The notes under the pieces are model-generated. The model saw nothing but the letters and a program-made list of their open reading frames with translations, made no database searches and had not been told where the DNA came from. A DNA stretch of 6,315 nucleotides from an uncultured Rhodospirillales bacterium (lineage in GTDB: Bacteria; Pseudomonadota; Alphaproteobacteria; Acetobacterales; Acetobacteraceae), in NCBI GenBank assembly GCA_903928045.1, contig CAIYPH010000603.1:1-6315 (forward strand), written 5' to 3'. Both the position numbers and the translations under genes were made by a program. Of this stretch, positions 1 to 5,973 are shown one piece after another; positions within the stretch are counted from its first letter, which is position 1, and each line of letters starts with the position of its first letter.

Positions 1-2
1 CC

Positions 3-12
3 GGGGGGGGGG
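3..12. repeat. Run of ten G upstream of the nitroreductase gene
   Basis: Ten consecutive G residues are flanked by CC on both sides (CC-G10-CC), about 60 bases before the nitroreductase start. Nothing else in the window has a homopolymer of this length. It could be slippage-prone DNA in a leader or the end of an upstream gene, or a sequencing or assembly length error. I cannot tell from 60 bases of context. The rest of bases 13-60 shows no convincing promoter. Confidence 0.5.
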
Positions 13-72
13 CCGGTTGGACAAAACGGGCGCCGGTGGCACACTGGTGGAAATGGTGAGGTGAGGGACGTT

Positions 73-750
73 ATGGAATTCGAGACGCTGGCGCAGACCC
101 GCCGCAGCATTCGCGGCTATAAGAATGACCCGGTGCCGCGGGCGGTGATCGAGGAGATTTTGGAGGTGGCGAAGGCGGCGCCTTCCTCGATGAACACGCA
201 GCCGTGGCATGTGCATGTGTTGACCGGGGCGCCGCTGGAGCGGGTGCGGCGGCGCAATACCGAGACCATGCTGGCGGGCGGGAAGGCCAATCGGGATATC
301 GTCAGCCATGGGGAGTATGAGGGCGTGCATCGTGGCCGGCAGGTGGCGATCGCGGTGAAGCTGTTCGCGGCGATGGGGATCGAGCGGCACGACAAGGCGA
401 TGCGGCAGGATTGGGTGATGCGCGGGTTTCGGCAGTTCGATGCGCCGGTGTCACTGGTGTTGACCTATGATCGGGAGTTGGACCCGGGGGCGGTGGTGCA
501 TTTCGATCTCGGCGCGCTGTCCTATGGGATTTGCCTGGCGGCGTGGGATCGCGGGCTGGGGACGGTGGTGAACGGGCAGGGGATCATGCGCTCGGAGATC
601 GTGCGCGAGGAGGCGGGGATTCCGGAGGGGGAGGTGATCATGACCTGCATCGCCATGGGGTATCCGAATGAGGAGTTCGCCGCCAACACGGTGAAGGCGG
701 ATCGCGAGCCGAATGAGCGGTTTGTGCGGTATGTTGGGTTTGAAGAGTGA
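73..750 (+). CDS. Nitroreductase family protein (FMN-dependent)
   Basis: This encodes a predicted cytoplasmic FMN flavoprotein of 225 residues, a normal length for the NfsB/PnbA-type nitroreductase fold. Such enzymes usually use NAD(P)H to reduce nitroaromatics, quinones or similar electrophiles. Visible marks are the N-terminal R10-R11-S12-x-R14 phosphate-binding signature, N41-T42-Q43-P44-W45 after the first helix pair, D159-R-G-L-G-T164 in the core, and the C-terminal G196-Y-P-N-E with a following ADREP segment typical of the family. I chose ATG 73 because GAGGG at 63-67 lies 5 bases upstream. A GTG at 61 would add four residues (MRDV) but has a poorer ribosome site. The substrate cannot be read from sequence; a role against nitro compounds is inference. 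Third codon positions are strongly G-biased (many GGG, GTG, GAG), unlike the C-biased pump genes downstream. No terminator follows it, so read-through into tetR is possible. Confidence 0.93.
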   Translation: MEFETLAQTRRSIRGYKNDPVPRAVIEEILEVAKAAPSSMNTQPWHVHVLTGAPLERVRRRNTETMLAGGKANRDIVSHGEYEGVHRGRQVAIAVKLFAAMGIERHDKAMRQDWVMRGFRQFDAPVSLVLTYDRELDPGAVVHFDLGALSYGICLAAWDRGLGTVVNGQGIMRSEIVREEAGIPEGEVIMTCIAMGYPNEEFAANTVKADREPNERFVRYVGFEE

Positions 751-775
751 CATATGACGGATTTCGTCATATGTT
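747..775 (+). promoter_or_regulatory. Probable tetR promoter (-35 GTGACA, 17 bp, -10 TATGTT)
   Basis: GTGACA at 747-752 matches the TTGACA consensus at five of six positions. TATGTT at 770-775 matches TATAAT at four of six, and the spacer is exactly 17 bases. The -35 box overlaps the nitroreductase stop codon. Transcription would begin about seven bases after the -10 box, at or next to A782, the first base of the tetR ATG. This is a visual match, not a mapped start. Confidence 0.5.
750..774. promoter_or_regulatory. Perfect 10-bp inverted repeat, likely TetR autoregulatory operator
   Basis: The arms ACATATGACG (750-759) and CGTCATATGT (765-774) are perfect inverted copies separated by GATTT. 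The centre is about 20 bases before the tetR ATG, and the palindrome fills the space between the putative -35 and -10 boxes. TetR-family dimers commonly bind palindromes of this size next to their own gene and block polymerase. That the adjacent TetR protein binds here is inference from position. It is unlikely to be a terminator because the arms are AT-containing and no T-run follows. Confidence 0.72.
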
Positions 776-781
776 AGGCGA

Positions 782-1411
782 ATGAGCGCCAGTTCCTCCC
801 CCCTCGATGCGCCCCGCCCGGAAACCAGCCGGGCGGAGGCGACGCGTGCGTTGATCGTGGAGACTGCCGAGCGGCTGTTTCGCACGATGGGCTACCAGAA
901 GACCGCGGTGGCCGATATTGCGCGTGAGCTCGGCATGTCGCCGGCCAATGTCTATCGCTTTTTCTCCAGCAAGGCCGCGATCAATGAGGCGATCTGCGCC
1001 CGGGTGGTGGGGCTGCTGAGCGATCGGGCCTGGGCGGTGGCCCGTGGACCGGGCACGCCGGCGGACCGGATTCGCGCGGTTTTCCGCACGATACAGCAGG
1101 GAACGCTGGAGCTCGCCTTTCAGGAACGCCGGATGATCGAGATGGTCGCCGTCGCCATGGAGGAGCACTGGGGCGTCATCAAGGAGCATGTGCGCGACAT
1201 CGACAACGCGGTGCGCCACATCGTGATGGACGGCCAGGCCGATGGCAGCTTCGCCCGGCTTGACCCGGATGCGACTGGACGGCTGATCCACGGCACCATG
1301 ATCGGCTTCTGCCACCCCACGCTGGTGCAGCAATGCATGGATGACGATCTCGAGGCCATGGCGGCGGGGATGGCCGAGTTCTGCCTGCGGGCGCTGCGGC
1401 CGGACGGGTGA
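782..1411 (+). CDS. TetR/AcrR family transcriptional regulator
   Basis: This encodes a 209-residue predicted DNA-binding repressor, a typical TetR-family length. The N-terminal domain (about residues 18-65) carries the helix-turn-helix at residues 41-61, with the family pattern TAVADIARELGMS followed by NVYRFF and S-S-K. The C-terminal all-helical part (about 70-209) should bind the ligand and dimerise. It ends in a conserved-looking stretch around D161-P-D-A-T-G and G171-T-M-I-G-F. ATG 782 has only a weak AGG at 776-778, three bases away. The best promoter places transcription start at that ATG, so a leaderless mRNA is plausible. The gene lies directly upstream of an MFP/RND efflux pair with palindromes on both sides, so it is probably the local repressor of the pump and of itself. 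The inducer is unknown. The family call is firm; the regulatory role is inference from context. Confidence 0.93.
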   Translation: MSASSSPLDAPRPETSRAEATRALIVETAERLFRTMGYQKTAVADIARELGMSPANVYRFFSSKAAINEAICARVVGLLSDRAWAVARGPGTPADRIRAVFRTIQQGTLELAFQERRMIEMVAVAMEEHWGVIKEHVRDIDNAVRHIVMDGQADGSFARLDPDATGRLIHGTMIGFCHPTLVQQCMDDDLEAMAAGMAEFCLRALRPDG

Positions 1412-1419
1412 AATTGAAC

Positions 1420-1449
1420 TGACGAATATTGACATTCGTCACATCGTCA
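1420..1449. promoter_or_regulatory. Inverted repeat plus extra half-site, likely TetR operator of the pump operon
   Basis: TGACGAAT (1420-1427) and ATTCGTCA (1434-1441) are perfect inverted 8-bp arms around ATTGAC. A third CGTCA at 1445-1449 repeats the right arm in direct orientation after 3 bases. The core TGACG/CGTCA is the same as in the palindrome before tetR, which supports recognition by one protein. The inner spacing differs, however: 12 bases here and 5 there. The right arm and its spacer hold the pump promoter's -35 box, so binding would block transcription. Confidence 0.62.
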
Positions 1450-1459
1450 TCGATATAAC
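1429..1459 (+). promoter_or_regulatory. Probable promoter of the MFP-RND operon (TTGACA, 19 bp, TATAAC)
   Basis: TTGACA at 1429-1434 is a perfect -35 box. TATAAC at 1454-1459 matches the -10 consensus at five of six positions. The spacer is 19 bases rather than 17. Predicted start is near 1466, giving a leader of about 19 bases that contains the mfp ribosome site GAGG. The -35 box sits inside the inverted repeat at 1420-1441. Confidence 0.6.
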
Positions 1460-1474
1460 GGGGACTGCCCATCC

Positions 1475-1478
1475 GAGG
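1475..1478 (+). promoter_or_regulatory. Ribosome binding site deciding the MFP start
   Basis: GAGG ends six bases before ATG 1485. The reading frame is open upstream as far as an ATG at 1341 inside tetR, but only the 1485 start combines a ribosome site with a lipoprotein signal peptide. Confidence 0.75.
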
Positions 1479-1484
1479 TGTCCC

Positions 1485-2564
1485 ATGTCCGTCCTCCGCC
1501 TGCTGCCGCTGCTCCTCCCACTCGCCTTGACCGCTTGTTTCGAGCGCACCCAGGCGAGCGTGGCCGATGCACCGCGGCCGGTGCAGGTGGTGCGGGTGGA
1601 GCTCGCGCCAGCCCAAGCCAGCCGCGCCTATGCCGGGGTGATCCGGCCTCGCCGCGAGGCCGATATCGGCTTTCGCGCCGCCGGCCGCATGGTGGCGCGC
1701 GAGGTTGATCTCGGCGCACGGGTGAAGGCCGGGCAGGTGCTCGCCCGGCTCGACACCGCCGATCTCGCCCTCGCCTTGCGCAGCGCCACCGCTGACCTCC
1801 TCAGCGCCGAGGCGCAATCCGCCCAGGCCACCGCGGATGCCGGGCGCAGCCGCACCTTGGCCGGCCAGGGCTGGACCTCCACCGCCGCCGACGAAGCCAA
1901 GCAGGCCGCCGCCCGCAGCGCGCAGGAGCGGGTAATTTCCGCCCGCGCCGCCCTTGCGCTGGCGCGCAACCGGCTCGACTACGCCGAATTGCGTGCCCCA
2001 ATGGATGGCGTCGTCACCGCCGTGGTGGCCGATCCCGGCACCGTCGTCGCCGAGGGCCAGCCGGTGCTGCGCCTCGCCGATGCCGGCGCGCTGGAAGTCG
2101 AACTCGCCTTGCCGGAATCGGCCGTCGCCGTGGCCGGCACCACCGCCCAGGTCACGCTCTGGGCGCGGCCGGAGGAGAAGCTCACCGCGACTTTGCGTGA
2201 GGTGGCCGCCGCAGCGGACCCCAAGCTGCGCACCTACGCCGCCCGCTACACCATCGCCACCCCGCCCCCCTGGCTCGCCATCGGCATGACCGCGACGCTG
2301 ACCCTCGCTTCCCCCGCCGGGGAGAATTTCGCCCGCCTCCCTGCCGCGGCGCTGACCGATCGCGGCGCCGGGCCAATGGTATGGGTGGTCGATGCCGCCA
2401 CCGGCCGGATCGAGGCGCGCAAGGTGACGGTGCAAGCGATGCAGCAGGAGCGCGTGCTGCTCGGCGGCCTGCGCGAGGGCGATCTGGTGGTCGCACTCGG
2501 GGTGCAGAAGCTCGATCCCGCCGCCCGCGTGCGCATCGCCGATAACCGCCCGGCGGGCGTGTAA
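1485..2564 (+). CDS. Efflux RND transporter periplasmic adaptor subunit (membrane fusion lipoprotein)
   Basis: This encodes a 359-residue HlyD/AcrA-type adaptor that bridges the RND permease to an outer-membrane channel across the periplasm. It starts with a lipoprotein signal peptide: a short leucine-rich core and lipobox L15-T-A-C18, so Cys18 should be lipidated and anchor the mature protein. The first biotinyl-lipoyl half is at about 59-93 (A-D-I-G-F, then G78-A-R-V-K-A-G-Q-V-L). An alanine-rich alpha-hairpin spans about 94-155. The second lipoyl half is at about 154-188, with the family hallmark L-R-A-P-M-D-G-V-V near 159-167. A beta-barrel (about 193-280) and a membrane-proximal domain (about 285-359) follow. 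The hairpin is short, as in many adaptors that meet TolC-like channels tip to tip. The stop codon overlaps the permease ATG by one base (TAATG), so the two are translationally coupled. Regulation is probably by the upstream TetR protein. The family is clear; the substrate is not. Confidence 0.94.
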   Translation: MSVLRLLPLLLPLALTACFERTQASVADAPRPVQVVRVELAPAQASRAYAGVIRPRREADIGFRAAGRMVAREVDLGARVKAGQVLARLDTADLALALRSATADLLSAEAQSAQATADAGRSRTLAGQGWTSTAADEAKQAAARSAQERVISARAALALARNRLDYAELRAPMDGVVTAVVADPGTVVAEGQPVLRLADAGALEVELALPESAVAVAGTTAQVTLWARPEEKLTATLREVAAAADPKLRTYAARYTIATPPPWLAIGMTATLTLASPAGENFARLPAAALTDRGAGPMVWVVDAATGRIEARKVTVQAMQQERVLLGGLREGDLVVALGVQKLDPAARVRIADNRPAGV

Positions 2565-5500
2565 TGGGCCGCTTCAATCTCTCGGCCTGGGCGGTCGCGC
2601 ATAAGAGCCTGGTCGGCTTCCTCATCGCCCTGCTGTTCGCCGCCGGCGGGCTCTCCTACACCCGCCTCGGCCGCGCGGAGGACCCGTCCTTCACCGTCAA
2701 GCTGCTGATCGTCACCGCGGTATGGCCGGGGGCGACGGCGGAGGAGACGCAGAACCAGGTGGCCGAGCGCATCGAGCGCAAGCTGCAGGACCTCGCCTAC
2801 CTCGACCACATCGTCACTTTCGTACGCCCCGGCTTCGCCGCGCTGACGGTGAATTTCCGCGACGATACGCCGCCCGCCGAGGTCCCCAGCCTCTACTATC
2901 AGGCCCGCAAGAAGCTCGACGACCTGCGCCCGGAAATCCCCGCCGGCGTGCTCGGCCCGGCGGTGAACGACGAATATACCGACGTCTACGGCGCCGTTTT
3001 CGCCATCACCGGCGCCGAAAATGCCGAACTGGTGCGGCAAGCCGAGCGGGTGCGCGATCGGCTGATGGCGGTGCCGGGCATCCAGAAGGTCAACATCGCC
3101 GGCGAGCAGAGCCGCGCCGTGTTCGTTGAATTCAGCCACGCCCGCCTCGCCTCCCTCGGCGTCACCGTGCCGCAGATCGCCCAGGCCCTGGCGCGGCAGA
3201 ACGCGGTGATCCCGGCCGGCATCGTGGAGAGCGGGGTGACCCGCATTCCCGTCCGCGTCGAGGGCGCCATCGCCGGCGCCGCCGCCCTGGCCGAGGTGCC
3301 GGTGGCGAGCGGCGGGCGCAGCATCCGCCTCGGTGACATCGCCACCATTCGCGAGGGCTATGCCGAGCCGCCGCAGTCGGAGATCCGCCACAACGGCGCG
3401 GGCGCCGTGCTGGTCGCCGCCTCCATGCGCAAGGGCACCAACGGGCTCGATTTCGGCCACGCCATGACAGCGCAGCTGGCGAAAATCCGCGGCGATCTGC
3501 CTGTTGGCATCGAGTTGCAGCAGATCGCCGACCAGCCCGAGGTGATCGGCGAGGCGGTCGGCGAGTTTCTGCTGAAATTCGTCGTCGCCCTCGGCGTGGT
3601 GCTGCTGGTCTCCTTCGCCTCGCTCGGCTTCCGCGTCGGTATCGTGGTGGCGCTCGCCGTGCCGCTGACGCTGGCGGTGGTGTTCATGGTGATGGAGTTC
3701 ATGGGCATCGAGTTGCAGCGCATTTCGCTCGGCGCCCTCATCCTCGCCCTCGGCCTGCTCGTCGATGACGCGATCATCGCCGTCGAGACCATGGTGGTGA
3801 AGCTCGAGGCGGGGTGGGACCGTATGCGCGCGGCGAGCCACGCCTGGACCTCGACCGCCTTCCCAATGCTGACCGGCACGCTGGTGACGGCGGCGGGGTT
3901 CCTCCCCGTCGGCATCGCGAAATCGACCTCCGGCGAATATGCCGGCGGTATTTTCTGGGTGGTCGGCATCGCGCTGCTGGCGAGCTGGGTGGTCGCGGTG
4001 GTGTTCACCCCCTATCTCGGCGTGCTGCTGCTGCCCGAGCCCAAGCCCGGCCACGCCCATGATCACGACCATGACGCGCAGTACCACTCGCGCACCTACC
4101 GCACGCTGCGCGCGGTGGTGGCCTGGAGCGTGGAGCGGCGCTGGCTGGTGGTGCTGGTGACGGTGGCGCTGCTGGTGGTCTCGGGAATCGGCATGGGTGC
4201 GGTGCGCCAGCAATTCTTCCCCAATTCGGCCCGCCCGGAGCTGATCGTGGACGTCACGCTGCGCCAGGGCGCCAGCCATGGCGCGACCCTCACCGCCGTG
4301 CAGCGGCTCGAAAAGGAGCTGGCCGGCGATGGCGATATCGCCTGGTATACCGCCTATATCGGTTCCGGCCCGCCGCGCTTCTTCCTCGCCTTCAACCCTG
4401 CTTTGCCGAATGACGCGGTGGCAACGGTGGTGATGACCACCAAGGGCGTTGAGGCGCGGGAGCGGGTGCGGGCGCGGCTGATGGCGTTTGCCGACAGCGA
4501 AGCCATCCCGGCGGCCCGGGTGCGCGTCTCCCGGCTGGAGCTCGGCCCGCCCGTCGGCTTCCCCGTGCAATTCCGCGTGGTCGGCGCCGATACCGCCGCG
4601 GTGCGCGCGGTGGCCGACCAGGCCGTCGCCGCCCTGCGCGCCACGCCCGGCACCCGCAACGCCCAGGTCGCCTGGTTCGACCGCGCGCCGAGCCTGCGCC
4701 TGGAACTCGACCAGCCGCGCATCCGCCAGCTCGGCCTCGCCCCCGCCGATATCGGCCAGACCCTCGCCACCCTGCTCTCCGGCACCACCGCGACCCAGCT
4801 GCGCCTCGGCACCAAGCTGGCGGACGTGACGCTGCGGGCGACCGAAACCGAGCGCGTCGATCTCGCCGGGCTGCCCGACCTCTCGATCCCCACCGATGCC
4901 GGCCCAGTGCCGCTTGGCCAGCTCGCCCGCATCCGCGCCGGCACGGAAGAACCCATCCTGTGGCGGCGCGATCGCGAGAGCTACCTGACCGTGCAATCCG
5001 ATATCCAGGACGGGTTGCAGGCGCCCGACGTCACCAAGCTCGCGCTGCCGCGCATCCGGGCGCTGGCTTTGCCGGCCGGCGTGCGGATCGAGACCGGCGG
5101 TGCAGCCGAGGAATCCGACAAGGCCAATGCCGCGCTTGGTCAGGTCTTCCCGGTGATGATCGCCACCATGGTATTGCTGCTGATGATCCAGCTGCAGAAC
5201 CTGCCGCGTACCCTGCTGGTGCTGGCCACCGCACCGCTCGGGCTGATCGGCGCAGTGGGCGCGCTGCTGCTCGCCGATGCGCCCTTCGGCTTCGTCGCCC
5301 TGCTCGGCCTGATCGCGCTGGCGGGCATGATCATGCGCAACACCATTATCCTGGTGGACCAGGTGCGGCAGGACCAGGAGGACGGCCGCACGCTGCGCGA
5401 TGCCATCATCGAATCCACCGTCCGCCGCGCCCGCCCGGTGGTGCTGACGGCGCTGGCCGCGGTGTTCGCCTTCGTCCCCCTGAGCTTCAACGTGTTCTGG

Positions 5501-5698
5501 GGCCCGATGGCGCTGACCATGATCGGCGGGCTGGTGGTGGCCACCGTGCTGACGCTTGTGTTCCTCCCCGCGCTTTATGCGCTGGTGTTCCGCGCGCCAC
5601 GGGTGCGGGCGGCGGCGAAGGGGGCTGGCGTGGTGGCCGCCGTGGCCCTTGCTGGCGGCGCCGTGCCGGAGGTTGCGGCGGCGGCAGAGCCTCGCTAG
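2564..5698 (+). CDS. Efflux RND transporter permease subunit (HAE1/AcrB-like)
   Basis: This encodes a 1044-residue inner-membrane proton/drug antiporter with the usual duplicated RND plan: TM1 (about 13-32), a periplasmic porter/docking loop (33-335), TM2-6 (about 337-490), a cytoplasmic linker, TM7 (about 526-545), a second periplasmic loop (550-860) and TM8-12 (about 863-1009). The proton-relay pair is D401-D402 in TM4 (motif G-L-L-V-D-D-A-I-I). In TM10, G921-M-I-M-R925-N926 puts Arg where AcrB has Lys940; R957 in TM11 matches AcrB Arg971. This points to a hydrophobic/amphiphilic-type pump and not a CusA-type metal pump, although the linker has an unusual His/Asp cluster (H497 to H508). Residues 1010-1044 form an extra tail with basic residues, then an Ala/Gly/Val-rich stretch resembling a signal peptide. 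There is no strong ribosome site; translation is coupled to mfp through TAATG. No outer-membrane channel gene follows, so the channel is probably encoded elsewhere. Substrate unknown. Confidence 0.95.
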   Translation: MGRFNLSAWAVAHKSLVGFLIALLFAAGGLSYTRLGRAEDPSFTVKLLIVTAVWPGATAEETQNQVAERIERKLQDLAYLDHIVTFVRPGFAALTVNFRDDTPPAEVPSLYYQARKKLDDLRPEIPAGVLGPAVNDEYTDVYGAVFAITGAENAELVRQAERVRDRLMAVPGIQKVNIAGEQSRAVFVEFSHARLASLGVTVPQIAQALARQNAVIPAGIVESGVTRIPVRVEGAIAGAAALAEVPVASGGRSIRLGDIATIREGYAEPPQSEIRHNGAGAVLVAASMRKGTNGLDFGHAMTAQLAKIRGDLPVGIELQQIADQPEVIGEAVGEFLLKFVVALGVVLLVSFASLGFRVGIVVALAVPLTLAVVFMVMEFMGIELQRISLGALILALGLLVDDAIIAVETMVVKLEAGWDRMRAASHAWTSTAFPMLTGTLVTAAGFLPVGIAKSTSGEYAGGIFWVVGIALLASWVVAVVFTPYLGVLLLPEPKPGHAHDHDHDAQYHSRTYRTLRAVVAWSVERRWLVVLVTVALLVVSGIGMGAVRQQFFPNSARPELIVDVTLRQGASHGATLTAVQRLEKELAGDGDIAWYTAYIGSGPPRFFLAFNPALPNDAVATVVMTTKGVEARERVRARLMAFADSEAIPAARVRVSRLELGPPVGFPVQFRVVGADTAAVRAVADQAVAALRATPGTRNAQVAWFDRAPSLRLELDQPRIRQLGLAPADIGQTLATLLSGTTATQLRLGTKLADVTLRATETERVDLAGLPDLSIPTDAGPVPLGQLARIRAGTEEPILWRRDRESYLTVQSDIQDGLQAPDVTKLALPRIRALALPAGVRIETGGAAEESDKANAALGQVFPVMIATMVLLLMIQLQNLPRTLLVLATAPLGLIGAVGALLLADAPFGFVALLGLIALAGMIMRNTIILVDQVRQDQEDGRTLRDAIIESTVRRARPVVLTALAAVFAFVPLSFNVFWGPMALTMIGGLVVATVLTLVFLPALYALVFRAPRVRAAAKGAGVVAAVALAGGAVPEVAAAAEPR

Positions 5699-5707
5699 CG
5701 ACAAAGC

Positions 5708-5911
5708 ATGCGCCGCCGCACCCTCCTCGCTTTGGTTTTCGCGCCAGTTCCGGCCCGGGCCTTCCAGGTCCAGGACGCGCCGGCGGACATCAAGGCATCC
5801 TGGGCGGCGCGGTGCACGGGGTTGTCGGCCGATGACGGGCAAGGGCGTATCTGCCCGCTCTGTGGTTGCGGCCTGACCGGTGACGCGAAGGACCACGGCG
5901 AGCGGGGCTGA
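5708..5911 (+). CDS. Small exported cysteine-containing protein of unknown function
   Basis: This is a 67-residue reading frame starting nine bases after the permease stop. I do not recognise the family. The N-terminus looks like a signal peptide: M-R-R-R-T-L-L, a short hydrophobic core, and A16-R-A18 before F19, a plausible signal peptidase I site. The paired arginines followed by x-L-L would also fit a Tat-like signal. The mature part would be about 49 residues with four cysteines: C36, then C49-P-L-C52-G-C54 (CxxCxC), which could bind a metal or form disulfides. The end is hydrophilic (K-D-H-G-E-R-G). No good Shine-Dalgarno precedes ATG 5708, so translation may depend on ribosomes finishing the permease. 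Frames overlapping it on both strands lack comparable features. The signal peptide plus cysteine motif favours a real gene, but short length in GC-rich DNA leaves room for chance. Confidence 0.6.
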   Translation: MRRRTLLALVFAPVPARAFQVQDAPADIKASWAARCTGLSADDGQGRICPLCGCGLTGDAKDHGERG

Positions 5912-5914
5912 GGC

Positions 5915-5943
5915 TTGCCGCCGTTCGGCGTGGCTCCTACAAA
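5915..5943 (+). promoter_or_regulatory. Possible promoter for the RidA-family gene (TTGCCG, 17 bp, TACAAA)
   Basis: TTGCCG (5915-5920) and TACAAA (5938-5943) each match the consensus hexamers at four of six positions with an ideal 17-base spacer. The -35 region also reads CTTGCC, close to the CTTGNC form common in alphaproteobacteria. The start would fall near 5950, about 24 bases before the ATG. A small CGCC-GTTC-GGCG hairpin (5919-5930) lies in the spacer. It has no T-run, so I do not call it a terminator. The match is modest. Confidence 0.35.
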
Positions 5944-5973
5944 CCTCCATCACCTTCGATCCAGGGAGCCAGC

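Noticed and set aside
37..51. Possible sigma-54 promoter (TGGCAC at 37-42)
   Set aside because: The -24 element fits, but the required GC of the -12 element is absent at the correct spacing (TGGA where TTGC is expected).
61..72. GTG 61 as the nitroreductase start
   Set aside because: It would use part of the GAGGTGAGGG purine tract as coding sequence. ATG 73 has that tract at proper spacing, and family members begin close to the RRSIR motif. It remains possible.
1420..1441. Inverted repeat as a tetR terminator
   Set aside because: The stem is AT-containing, no T-run follows, and the repeat surrounds a perfect -35 box, so an operator is the better reading.
1341..1484. Longer MFP frame starting at ATG 1341 inside tetR
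   Set aside because: It would place 48 odd residues before the lipoprotein signal peptide, overlap tetR, and ignore the GAGG ribosome site and promoter just upstream of ATG 1485.
2564..5698. Permease as a CusA/CzcA heavy-metal RND pump because of its His-rich linker
   Set aside because: The TM4 motif is the drug-type L-V-D-D-A-I, the metal-pump signature is not seen, and the His cluster is in the cytoplasmic linker and not the transport path.
4960..5835. Second + strand frame of 291 codons overlapping the permease end
   Set aside because: Composition is Arg/Ala/Gly-rich with no domain features, and it lies fully in an alternate frame of the well-supported permease and the following gene.
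5917..5934. Possible rho-independent terminator after the small Cys protein
   Set aside because: Only a four-base-pair CGCC/GGCG stem with weak outer pairing, and no T-run follows.
2246..5953. A stop-free antisense frame of about 1235 codons across the permease gene
   Set aside because: It mirrors a GC-rich gene whose third positions are mostly G or C, which removes stops on the opposite strand. Its translation is rich in His, Gly, Arg and Asp with no membrane or domain pattern, while the + strand has a complete RND protein with all expected motifs.
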